NCBI GenBank assembly: GCA_037952775.1
Contig: JBANAY010000003.1
Coordinates: 11,098,001 to 11,162,000, forward strand
From: Clonostachys chloroleuca
Lineage: Eukaryota > Ascomycota > Sordariomycetes > Hypocreales > Bionectriaceae
Direction of reading: 5' to 3'
DNA length: 64,000 bases
Below the pieces are notes generated by a model. It had not been told where the DNA came from and did not search any database. It saw nothing but the letters and a program-made list of their open reading frames with translations. Of this stretch, positions 1-10,023 are shown piece after piece; positions within the stretch are counted from its first letter, which is position 1, and every line of letters starts with the position of its first letter. A program made the translations under genes and the position numbers.

Positions 1-2
1 TG

Positions 3-407
3 TTTGACGAGACCATGCTTGGCCTAATGAACAACGCAACCGTGTCAACACAGTTCAGATGGGTCATTGCGCAAGGGTTGTGGTCCTTCAACACTACAAG
101 TCCATTTGAGTGGTTCACCCGTTTAAGCAAGATCGCGCTTGACAAAGAAATAGTGGCAAACATCACCTGCCCTACTTTCGTCGGGGACGGTGAACATGAT
201 ACTTTGGCAGGATCAGGCCAGCCGCAGGAGCTGGCCGCAGCTCTGGGTGGCTTGGCCACTTATTATCAGTTCAAGCAAGACTTGGGTGCCGGAGAGCACT
301 GCCAGATTGGCGCTGAGGCTCAATTGGCTCAAGTATCTCTGGATTGGCTGGGAGATGTATGGGATGGGATTAAACTGCCCAACAATATCACGGGCGGTGC
401 ATATTAA
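3..407 (+). CDS. Alpha/beta hydrolase, C-terminal part (5' end outside window)
   Basis: The reading frame is open from the left edge and ends at a TAA at 405-407, so only about 134 C-terminal residues are visible. The segment GDGEHDTLAG followed about 35 residues later by GAGEHCQIGA has the spacing of the catalytic Asp loop and catalytic His loop of alpha/beta-hydrolase-fold enzymes, here the FrsA/dihydropseudooxynicotine-hydrolase-like group seen in many fungal accessory clusters. The nucleophile elbow lies outside the window, so substrate and exact family cannot be fixed. The next genes are on the opposite strand and converge on this one. The hydrolase fold is a family inference; the loops are read directly. 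Confidence 0.75.
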   Translation, partial: FDETMLGLMNNATVSTQFRWVIAQGLWSFNTTSPFEWFTRLSKIALDKEIVANITCPTFVGDGEHDTLAGSGQPQELAAALGGLATYYQFKQDLGAGEHCQIGAEAQLAQVSLDWLGDVWDGIKLPNNITGGAY

Positions 408-1903
408 GCTAGTCAGAACTTTTGAGATACACGTCCAGGCTGAATGAAGGATACAGCTATATAATGGGAAACTTCCGATGCATGAGCGCCAACAAATGGT
501 TTGGATCAACCATATTCAAACTTTTTGTATTTCTTGGCCTTGTACTGGAACTAAAGGTCAGACAAATAGTCAAGGACGTTTTATCAATCCCGATCAATAC
601 GTATGTTGTGACTTATGGCACTGTATCTCTCTCAATAAATGTAGCCACTGTAGCCTTTTTACTCAATCAGAATGGGAGAAATGTATTAGGTAGCGATGCC
701 CGTCTAGTGTCATCGAGATGAAAAGTACAGCATAGTCATGGCTTACCTAACTATTCTCCTATGTACTACCCTTCCCTCGAAAATGATATGTTGTGTGTAC
801 AGTATCTACTGCTTTATTCTCAGTCCCTTGGAATATATATGGTGACCAATGAATCCCAGTCCCCTGAACCTCTCAAAAGTACTTCCTCTCACTGTTGCTG
901 ATCGACTGCATTGTCAATACTTGCCTATCGTCCGAGATCTCTACCTGCTCTCGACATCTTTTGCACTCAGATTGAGCAGTCCGCCGAGAGAAAGGGGATT
1001 GTTGCATGACAACAACACAACACACAACAACCAGAGATTGGATATGCACACATTATTAACCGAAATAAACACTCATTATTAGTCTGATTCGTCCAACAGT
1101 ATCAGTCTTATACCTCATATCAAGCCGCAACTGGTGGGTAGTAAAGAGATTTGTAGTAGGTGTCGAGTGGACCCCTATTATCATTATCAACCATAACTCT
1201 TCGATTCTCCTCCCCATCTCCTCTACCTCATTGGCCCAGGGGTCATCAACCCAATCCCCCCCCCCGACTTCTATGAAGGAAGGCTGGATTAGTAGGCGAG
1301 TGGTCGGATCCACCCGATAAGGATATCGACATAAAACATTTTCAACACAATATCAAAACAATTAATCTTGTAATAAATACAATACCAAGCTAATAATCCT
1401 CATATCGTTTATTATTCTCTTCTTATAGTGTTTAATAAAAAGCGAGGTCCCTGCCTTATGTGAAAAGAGCTTTGGTGTGCATGGAAAAATCCCTCGTCGC
1501 CAGTTTCGATCAGAAGATGCTGATTTTTCAACTTGTTTTTGGCACCATTGCAGTAAACAAAGGGCCTTGAGGAAGAAGCATTGTTTAGGTACTATAGATA
1601 CTCATCGCCGTGCTTTTCTGAATCCTACCTTCTACTAATCTTTCCAGCACTGAACACTTACGAAGGCTCATTTGAGTTTCTGTAGCTTTCGCATGAGAAC
1701 GATAGCGTAACACACTCCCGAAAAGCTGGAGACATTATAAATAGCATTTTCTGAGGCAACCGTCAGAACTGCAGCTGAGTAGGTGGAGCTAAGCCGAGAG
1801 CGCTATGTTACCATATCACATAGGTCTTTCTGAGAGACACAAAGAAGAGGAGCCATCATTATCTGGCCGTTCACGGCAGTATTTAATCTTTTACCCTGGG
1901 CAC
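408..1903. other. Intergenic, no supported gene
   Basis: This stretch lies between two convergent genes, so it holds both 3' flanks. It is AT-rich, short frames break up quickly, and none shows a recognisable motif. A C-run sits near 1258-1265. I see no RNA gene. Confidence 0.5.
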
Positions 1904-2863
1904 TTATAGGTGCTTGCCAAAGAAGTCACCAACTTGGCTATACCCTCGCTTGTACTCATTTAGATTGTCCTCATTTTCGAGGTTTGCTCGTGCGCCCATC
2001 CACCCATGAAACATGCTCGGATAGGTCTCTACAACGCCGGTTTTGCCAGGCCGAGAAAATACCTCTTTAACCTCTGCTACGATATCAGCAGGCTCGCCTG
2101 GAGAGGCAAGGAGAATATGAGGCACGTTTGTAGCTTCCGCATCTTTGGCGTCCAAACCGCTGTATTCAATAATTAGCTACTCGTTCAATTGAAGTCCCCG
2201 ATCGGCTTGAATGAAGCATAACAACAGAGGAATAGTCGTACCCTGGATGAGCTGTTCCGCTCACTGTGAACTTGCGGCCCTTGCCCTCGTTGGCCTCCCC
2301 ACATGCCAGAATAGCAATCTTGCCCTATCAAAATATGTGAGAATGATTGAATTAGAAATCTGAGTATGCTGATTATTAGTGAACTTACACCCCAGCAAAG
2401 ACCAAAGATTCCAATGTGATCCTCAATGGAGGGCCACTTGTCGCCAATTGCCTTACGGATTTTGACCACCTTATCAATGTTGGAAGTAATGTCGGCGGAG
2501 CCAGACATGAATTCCTGGAGAAGGGCTTGTTTTTCTGGAGTGTCAGGGGGAATTGCCCCTTTGTCGAGTGCTTTTCCTTCAAATAGGTCCGGGACCAAGA
2601 TAAGTGCTGAGGCGTGTGCGGCCAAGCGATCTGCGCCCTGGATCGTCTGAGATGCAACCCCAAAGATGTCATAGATGTCAATAATGGCTTTATCTGCATC
2701 CTCAGATCCAACAATGTCTGTGAGTTGGTAAGCATATGTCAAGATTGGACGACTAGACATGCGGCAACGAACAAGTTTTTATCCCAGCAATTGTCTCCCA
2801 TCTGCCCTTGCCATTGTAGTCGGCAGTCACCGGGGCAAGCTCGCAGCATGCCTTGCTAGCCAT
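1904..2863 (-). CDS. Dienelactone hydrolase family protein (4 exons, 252 aa)
   Basis: The model starts at ATG 2863 with exons 2863-2773, 2717-2389, 2324-2242 and 2159-1904. All three introns are GT-AG and the sum is in frame (759 nt). The protein begins MASKACCELAP, has the family segment KAIIDIYDIFG, and carries the nucleophile elbow GLCWGG with Cys138. A C-terminal YPSMFHGWMGAR segment supplies the expected catalytic His. Length and architecture match fungal dienelactone hydrolases (alpha/beta fold, Cys-Asp-His triad), which hydrolyse dienelactones or related carboxylic esters, probably in the cytosol. There is no signal peptide. The first donor, GTTCGT, is weak, but the splice restores a smooth family-like IKTYIVG stretch. 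It is followed upstream by a co-oriented regulator gene. Confidence 0.88.
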
Positions 2864-3459
2864 CTTCTATGTAGTAGAAAGGTGAAGAGAATAAAAGAGG
2901 TGTTGTGCTCTAGGTTGGAGAAGAATGTCTTGATAAAGGGGGGAATACAAGTTAAAATATCTGTAGAATTATGCGTACGTCATGGCTTAGGTACCAGGAC
3001 GGAATTAAAACAGCAGCAAACGGACGGATTTTAGTTGCTGATCTGAAAAGTTAGTTATGAACGGCCAATAACGAGGCTTATCGTGGTGGAATCCAGCAAC
3101 ACAAGATGATATCGGCACCGATTCGGCAAAGTAGGTCAGTCCCCAACGACAGTTCAAACACCTGCTATAGCATGACGAAGCTCAGGGGTAATCCTCCTCC
3201 TTTAGTCTTTAAGTTTGTACATTTGATTTTTAGAGGTTGATGATATTGGTTTGCAGAGCTATGAAATGGGAAAAATCAAATTGCGATGCTCTGACCTTTA
3301 TTTCGGTGCTTTTCTTTGTACACCAACTAGACTACGTCTTACGTTTGGTTCAGCTGATAAAAAGATGGTCAAGAATACTTTTTATTTGTGCAGTAATTAA
3401 ATTTGTGCCAGTATTCAAAAGCATGCTAAATTTCTCCAGATAGAGAACTTTCATGCTGA
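2864..3459. other. Intergenic, promoter side of the dienelactone hydrolase
   Basis: This 596-bp gap holds the 5' flank of the dienelactone hydrolase and the 3' flank of the Zn2Cys6 gene. I see no convincing coding segment or repeat. Confidence 0.5.
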
Positions 3460-5805
3460 TCACAACAAGTTCCAGGAAGGGCTGGGATCGAAGAAGTCAC
3501 CGAGGAATTCCTCTAGCGAAAGTTCACCTGGTTGGTGTTCTTGTGGATAGTTGTAAGAGGGAGTTTCTAGTGCAAAGTCTTGCCCTGGCTCATCTTGATC
3601 TTCAAAAACGGGGTGTACAAACGTCGTCGCCACCCTTATCATATCGCTGGAAGATTGTGAGTCGTCTTGGTCTGCGACAGACATGGGCGAACCGTTTTGA
3701 ATTTGACACATGATGGTTGGATCAAGAATCCTCCAGATCTTCAGAGGTTGAAAGATGACCTGTGCCCGGTCGTTTGGGTTATCATGTTTCTTATTCTCAG
3801 CGATGACTTGAAGTTCTCTGAGTTGTTCCAGCTAGGTTTTGTTTAGTATTGAAGCTTTCAGCCTACAGAGTGAGTGAGAGAAACCGTGAATAAACTTACC
3901 GCGCAAAGTAAGTGCGGCCACGTCCTGGACAGTTGACTCAAATGGCTTTCCAATACGTTCATGTTTTCAACTGCGGTTTTAGATACGCTTTCATCTCGAG
4001 CAAATTGGAAAAACCAAATGATAGTAGCCATGCTGACAAGGATCTGGCCGATGAAGGGATCGTAAACCACGAAACCCAACGTTTGACATGAGGATATGAG
4101 ACGAACCACCCACCCAGTATGATACAAGGCTTGTTCAACTGTATGTTGAAGAAATAGGCGAGGCCGGATATTGGTTTTAAACCCCATCAAATGGATAAGT
4201 GGATGGTTCAGCACTGCCAGCGAGGCATGCGACAGGAACTGCATTAGTAACCATGGGGTCCAAAACTCGCGATCCCTCTCAAGCTCAGCAAGAGATCTAT
4301 CGCAAAAACTCACATTCCGAAAGAAATACCTCGGGTCAAGGCGAGCTTCGAACTCAAACAAGTCCGCCATGACTTTGTGGAAAGCTGACTCTGGCACCCA
4401 AGGGTCTTCCTTTTTGCCCGATCGAATTCCATGCAGATATTGAGACACATCGCCCCACAAAGACAACGCTCTGAGGCAATACGCATTGATACCGGCATCT
4501 TTCTTACTAGCTGCATCGCTATAGGTGAGATCTTGTGAGTAGTTTCTGCTACAATCAACAGGCGCTGGTTGTGGAGCGCTGGGGGGATACTCCGGTGTGC
4601 GTATCGTTTGGTTTAATATGGTGTACTGAGCACTGAACGTCTTTTCTAGAATGAACGCACTCCAATAGCATCTAAGGCTATTTGCGTCCTCTTGAATCCG
4701 TCCATATGAGTTCTGCAGGCTCAATCTCCGAAAAGTCTCGAGTCTAGTCAAAGAAGAGATATTTATCCAAGCCCTTGGCTGCTTGGCTAGTATTTATTAG
4801 CCCTTGACTTTATATGACATTGTACACAAAGTTATTGTTATCTGCATGGGTGATTACCAATGATATCACATAGAGAAAGGCAACACAATGTTTGCAAAAC
4901 CTGTGTAGAAGTGACTCCTCTGTCAACCTCTTCGTTGACGGCTTTCTGGGAGAGCTGGCGGTAGTACTCGATTGCTTCCTTTGGTCGTGTGAAATAGTCA
5001 TGACTTGCATAATGAAGACACAAAGCTACGAAGCTCCACAGAAGATATTCAGGCGATTCGTCGAGCTCATTCTGTAGAGTCTGTAGACAGAATAAAGGCA
5101 GTGGTTGGAAAAATATTTTGGCTTTGTACACAGCAATAAAATGGTTGATAATATCTGATGTAAGGATCGGAGATTCATTTGACCTGATTCGTTTAGTTTC
5201 TGGTATGGGGACGATACAAAATTTGGGAGATGCGAAAATCTAACCATTCGATAGTTTCTTGTGGGTTAAATGAGACCTCATTACCATCGGAGGTAGGGCT
5301 ATCGAGAGATATGTCTCCTTGTGCTGGTCGTTGCGACTGAGGGGCGTCAAGCATTTGACCTTGCTCCGCAAGATCGTTGGGGGAAACGTCACTCCGGCTT
5401 GGATTTGATTGAAGCAGCTTATATAGACTCGCAACTTGCGATTCAAGATTACGAACCCTCTCCTCAGAGGATGTCCTGATAAAATGTCAGCAAAAGTGCC
5501 ACCTTCAGAACAGCCTGGTGAGCTCATCTGGGCAACTAGCTTACTTACCCCTGAGATAATTTCCGGTAAGAAAATCTTGTCCTTGCTTCACGCTCACGAT
5601 AAAAGCAGACTTGACCTAATCGTTTGCAAAATGAACACTCGGGTCGCTCTCCAGGGCACCGGGTCTTCTTCTGGCTGAAGTGAGTGTTCTGGCTGTTAGC
5701 ACATGTTCCTCCTGCTGTCAACTAGGTAGGACCTCCATACCGACATCGCTCACAGGCTTGTCTCAACTTCCGTTCCCCAGAATATCGGTCTACCGACGGC
5801 TCCAT
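3460..5805 (-). CDS. Zn2Cys6 transcription factor with fungal-specific TF domain (6 exons, 668 aa)
   Basis: Exons run 5805-5741, 5674-5549, 5475-5245, 5183-4858, 4786-3900 and 3831-3460. All are GT-AG and total 2007 nt in frame. The zinc cluster is complete at residues 18-45 (C18, C21, C28, C35, C38, C45, with KKTRC between). The first intron splits the cluster, as is common in this family. A short coiled coil (EERVRNLESQVASLYKLL) follows as the likely dimerisation element. The middle contains RAWINISSLTRLETFRRLSL, typical of the fungal-specific TF domain (PF04082). The C-terminus is acidic and Ser/Asp-rich, a plausible activation region. It should act as a nuclear DNA-binding regulator. Candidate targets are its neighbours, the dienelactone hydrolase, MFS transporter and edge hydrolase, but that is inferred from proximity only. 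Confidence 0.92.
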
Positions 5806-6705
5806 AGCTACCAGGGATGAAATGGCAAGAATCGAGCGTTTGGAGGACGGAGATGACGGAGTGTTTTGGCTCCGGCCTAAGCAAAGCGGACAAGATAAGC
5901 GGGGACGGAAGAGTTGTCATTGTTTCCGGGTCACGTGATTAACCACGACAAACCTTAGAGCTAGGTTCTGAGATACGGTACCTGCTATGGACGTTAGTGA
6001 TGTGCATCTTTCTGATGGCCTGTTGTATTGACCCCAGTTAATGCGGGAAGTCTTGGTTGGGGAGCTGATAAGGATTTGATCCTGAGATACTGAACCCATA
6101 GGTCTGACTTAGACGCCTTACTTCAGCCGGATGCATCAGCTGTAGCGAATTTTCTCATAACAAAAGAATTTTGAACAACCCAGCTATAATGATCCATCGG
6201 CAGTATGTTGGAATCTGAATTACCAACTGTTTCCAAGCCAAAATAGGTTCGAGCTATATCTATCCTGGACCGTAGCATCAAAAAGGAAAAAGCCTGACAC
6301 TAGAACACTGTTGTTATTGGCGGCATGGTTAAGCAAAGCTCGTTTGTGAGATATTGTGCCGCAGCTGTGGCTCTTAATTTTTTATTAAATCAAGTGAGGC
6401 TGCGTATTGAACCATTCGCAGTGTTTCGTAAGCCAATCTTCGCGATATCTGGCAAACCCTTGTCGTCTCATTAGGTCATGTGCGGCAATATATAATAAAG
6501 CAATAAGGCATGAAGTATACTCAGTTTATTATCGTGACGCGCTACCCTAGATCGATTGCCAGGGCGTCACTTTGTGGCTTTGTTATATCAGTTCGACGGG
6601 ACGGGAAATCATCTTGCACAGCTCTCTTTAATTCAATACAATATTCACATTTGTGGTTGCATAGTATTCAGGATTGTAGACAAGGCTGCGATGGAATGAT
6701 TGGTA

Positions 6706-6780
6706 GAGTTTTGGATGAGTTTTGGCCGAGTTATGCTGACTTTTGTATAGGTAGTTCTCTGAAGCGAGGTGTTGGAATCG
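6706..6780 (+). repeat. 75-bp inverted copy of MFS intron 5/exon 6
   Basis: By eye this matches the reverse complement of 8461-8535 with one mismatch (actac against accac). It covers about 44 nt of intron 5 including its TATAG acceptor, and the 5' 31 nt of the 32-nt exon 6. A further 8 of 10 bases match across the downstream donor. Both outer flanks are unrelated. It is non-coding here. Confidence 0.9.
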
Positions 6781-7005
6781 CTGTAAATGATAATTGCAAA
6801 CTTCCGATTGATAGCAGGCCAACTGGCTTCACTGGTGCCTGGCGAGTGCGTGTAGACTGGCAGGTAACTGAAATAAAACATGGCGTAATATATGGAGTTG
6901 ACCGTCACTCAATAGCCATAGTATGATTCGGATTGGTCGATGCTTAAGCATCTTCAAACTCGTGCTATTCACATAGAAAATGGTAATGGCCGATCTGAGT
7001 CGTGG

Positions 7006-7049
7006 CTGTCCTGAGAATTCCGCCAAAGGCGTGTGGTGCATTCCATTGC
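7006..7049 (+). repeat. Degenerate direct copy of 10851-10894
   Basis: The two segments share cctgagaat, ccgcca, aggcgtg and tgcattccat in the same order with small changes and a 2-base indel. Identity by eye is roughly 85 percent over about 43 bp. No gene occurs at either copy. Confidence 0.6.
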
Positions 7050-8132
7050 TTTCATTGAGTATCAATGTCCCGGCAACTCATCCAAGTAAAATGTAGTTGA
7101 TCAAATCAACTGGGTGGTGACAGTATGATTGATAAGAGGGGAGCTGGCATATTAGTTTAGGAACTTCAGCATTTGAAAGAGAGCAAACACCAAGGGGTTC
7201 TTGAAAGAGGATATTGTCGGATCCATAAACAATGGTTCTGATGATGGTGGTGTTGACGGTGGCGTTCAAGTGCTACAATGAACAGAGCTGGCCCATACTG
7301 CCTTCTTGGCCACGATCTTCGAGAGAGACATGGCTACAGCATTTAGCTAGTTGTGCACACGGTGGCGATAACTTGGCCAGCAATATTATGCAATGAGAAT
7401 TTGACTGTGTTGCATGTGTCTTGTAATAATATGTGCTCCAGGGAAGTCCACGGCCCTATTTTGGCCAATAGTCAAACTTTGGCATTGAATTTCAACTCGC
7501 GCCCTGTGGTGCGATAATACGGTCTGCCGCGAAGCAATCTCCTCACCCCTCAAGGGCTGATAGAAACCGGCCATAACTTTGATTCAAAATAAAACTGTTG
7601 AAGTTCTCAATGAGTGGAGTTTGCTCTTGCTGGTCTTGGGTAGAAGAGGTTAACGAGTGTGAATGTTGCCTCTTCCTCCTGTGTTGGTGTCTTCGGGGTG
7701 AGAGTTGCCAGAAATGAACCACACCCACCATAAAAGCACCCTCTCGCCCTTACAATATTTTGAATCAGCAAGATTCAGCTATCTTGACTAGGGTCATAGT
7801 TATGTTTACATTCTCCAACATTCCCCTCCTGAGCAACACCATATTCCCACCCCTGCTAGTGAGCAGTCTGCTTCCAACCGTCGACCCGGCATGCATAGCA
7901 GGTAGAATGGTGTAGTTTCTTACGTGTATACACTTTCACATGACTAATAAGTTGCTCGCTTTTCATTATTTTCATCTACAGTTAAAACAGTCTCTTATAT
8001 TAGACATTGTTTCTATTATTTTGTTTTGACTTCCTACTCATATCATCATGGAATACTTGACGTAGATAACCAAATGTGCGTTAATATGCGATAAATCTCC
8101 AGAGTACTCTGCTCTGTTTTAAAATTCTCAAT

Positions 8133-10023
8133 CTAGACCGTGTATCGGAAGAAGGTGGCGTTATCACCATTGTCCGCCTCGACCTCCTTCTCCTGGCGGG
8201 TATAGCTCTCGGGGGCTTTGTTGGCGGCGTCTCGGCGCTTGTTCTCGCGGCGGAGGTAGAGGGTCATGAAAATGCACAGGAGGCAGCTCATGGTGGTGGT
8301 GGACATCAGGAGCAGATGGCCGGGGCGGTAGTGAGGAGCATCCTTGGGGAGGTAGGCGAAGGCAGAGATTGTACCGCCTAGATTTCCGAATCCAACGTGC
8401 ATCTGAACTCAAATTAGCATGCCGTACTAGTGTTTGTTATCAAATTGGCGTCACTTACCGCGATTCCAACACCTCGCTTCAGAGAACCACCTATACAAAA
8501 GTCAGCATAACTCGGCCAAAACTCATCCAAAACTCATGAAAAAAATTGGCTTAAATAGATCGTACCGATGTTGTTACCATTCCAGGCGACTCCGCCGGGC
8601 ACATTTGGGTAGATTCCGCATGTAATTAGGAAGCATCCGAAGTATTTGACGCCGTTGTTTTGAACTCCGGCCAGGAGCGCGAATCCGAGGATACTGTGAG
8701 AACAAGTCAGTAAAGTGGGGCCTAGGAAACGCCTATAGGGACAGAAAGAATGCTTACGCGACAAGGCAGAAGAAAATCATGTAGATGCCACGCTGTCCGT
8801 GCCTGTCGGCGAGATATCCGCCGGCGATGGTGCAGAGGCAGGCGGCGATATAGGGGGGAACGGTCATCAGCTGGGCAGTCTCGGCGGTGTAACCCAAACT
8901 CTTCACGACAGTGGGCATGAAGACGGAAATGGAGTAGAGGGGAGTGTAGATTCCGATGGTGATAAGCATGTGGACGTAGATCTTCCAGTCGGTGAAGGCC
9001 TGCCACATGAACTTGATGTCGAACCTGTCGGAGAGGACGGAGCGGTCTTCCTCGAGGCGGCGGACGATCTCGCGCTTCTCGTCATCGTTGAGGAACTTGG
9101 CAGTGTCGGCATAATCGTACATGGCGAAGTAGGCAATGACGGCTGTATAGAGGGTGAAAGGTTAGCCACCATCACAAAAAGGTTCGGGGCGGGAAACATT
9201 ACCAACAACAAAGGTCAGGAGACCCTCGATGATGAAAATCCATTGCCAGCCGTGGAGATTGCCCATGCCCTCCATCTTCATGATTCCAAAGGCCAAGAGA
9301 CCACCGAAGGCACCGGCGGCGGTGGCGGCGGAGAAGAAGATGGCCATGCGCAGACCGCACTCATGGCGCCTGTACCACAAAGAGATACTTCACGTCGTGT
9401 TAGCAAAAAAATACCAGGGATAAAAAGAATACCGCGTCAACCGACGTCATATTGTCTGAGACTCACTAGTAGGTGATACCAGGGAAGAGACCACCCTCAG
9501 CGATTCCGAGGGCGCAACGAGCAGCGAGCAGGCCAGGGAAGTTGTGGACGATACCGAGGAGGGTGGTGACAATTCCCCATGCGACCATGATGCTGGGAAT
9601 CCAGATGGATGGGCGCCAGCGCTTCATGGCCATGTTGGAGGGAATCTCAGCTGCGACATAGAATGGGAAGAAGACGGCGACGGCGATCTAATTGGGGCGT
9701 TAGAATCAACTCCCCATCGACGAGAATCTGTTAATTCTTACATTGTAATCCAGGCCACTCATGCCCAGGGCGGTCTCCATGTTGGCAAGCTTGGCATTGC
9801 CAATGTTGGTGCGGTCAAGGAAGGACAGGAGGTAGAGGACGGAGAGGAACGGCAAGAGATACTTGTCGCATTTGCGAATGAGCTTCTTGGTGTCGCCGAT
9901 GCTGAAGCCGGCGTTCTCGACCTCACCAAAGGAGGCATCGGTGTCGTTGTTGTGCTTCTCCGTGGACGAAGTCTCCAGCTGGGAGGCCTTCGCCACCTCT
10001 TGCTGGTCGAGGGAGCTGAGCAT
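8133..10023 (-). CDS. MFS transporter, anion:cation symporter (allantoate/nicotinate permease-like; 7 exons, 500 aa)
   Basis: Exons are 10023-9742, 9687-9467, 9387-9203, 9142-8758, 8693-8566, 8490-8459 and 8402-8133, all GT-AG, summing to 1503 nt. The protein has a hydrophilic N-terminus, then KYLLPFLSVLYLLSFLDRTNIGNAK. That is the TM1 to loop 1 signature of the ACS family (Dal5, Tna1 and relatives). Further membrane segments follow, with GLFPGITYY and YRRHECGLR motifs. Exon 6 is a 32-nt micro-exon encoding part of GGSLKRGVGIA. Members import anionic organic compounds such as allantoate, nicotinate or carboxylates at the plasma membrane; the substrate here is unknown. It sits next to the Zn2Cys6 regulator and dienelactone hydrolase, which suggests uptake for a catabolic pathway (inference). 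Confidence 0.93.
8461..8535 (-). repeat. Source copy of the 75-bp inverted repeat (inside MFS gene)
   Basis: This is the partner of 6706-6780. It spans most of exon 6 and the 3' part of intron 5 of the MFS gene. Because this copy is embedded in a functional gene model with proper splice sites, it is presumably the donor. Confidence 0.88.

Larger units (their letters stand above)
5806..8132. other. Intergenic with sequence fragments copied from the MFS region
   Basis: No gene is supported in these 2.3 kb. The stretch from about 6500 to 7060 contains a nearly exact inverted copy of part of the neighbouring MFS gene and a second, weaker match to sequence near 10.85 kb; both are listed separately. 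The rest is unremarkable. Confidence 0.5.
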
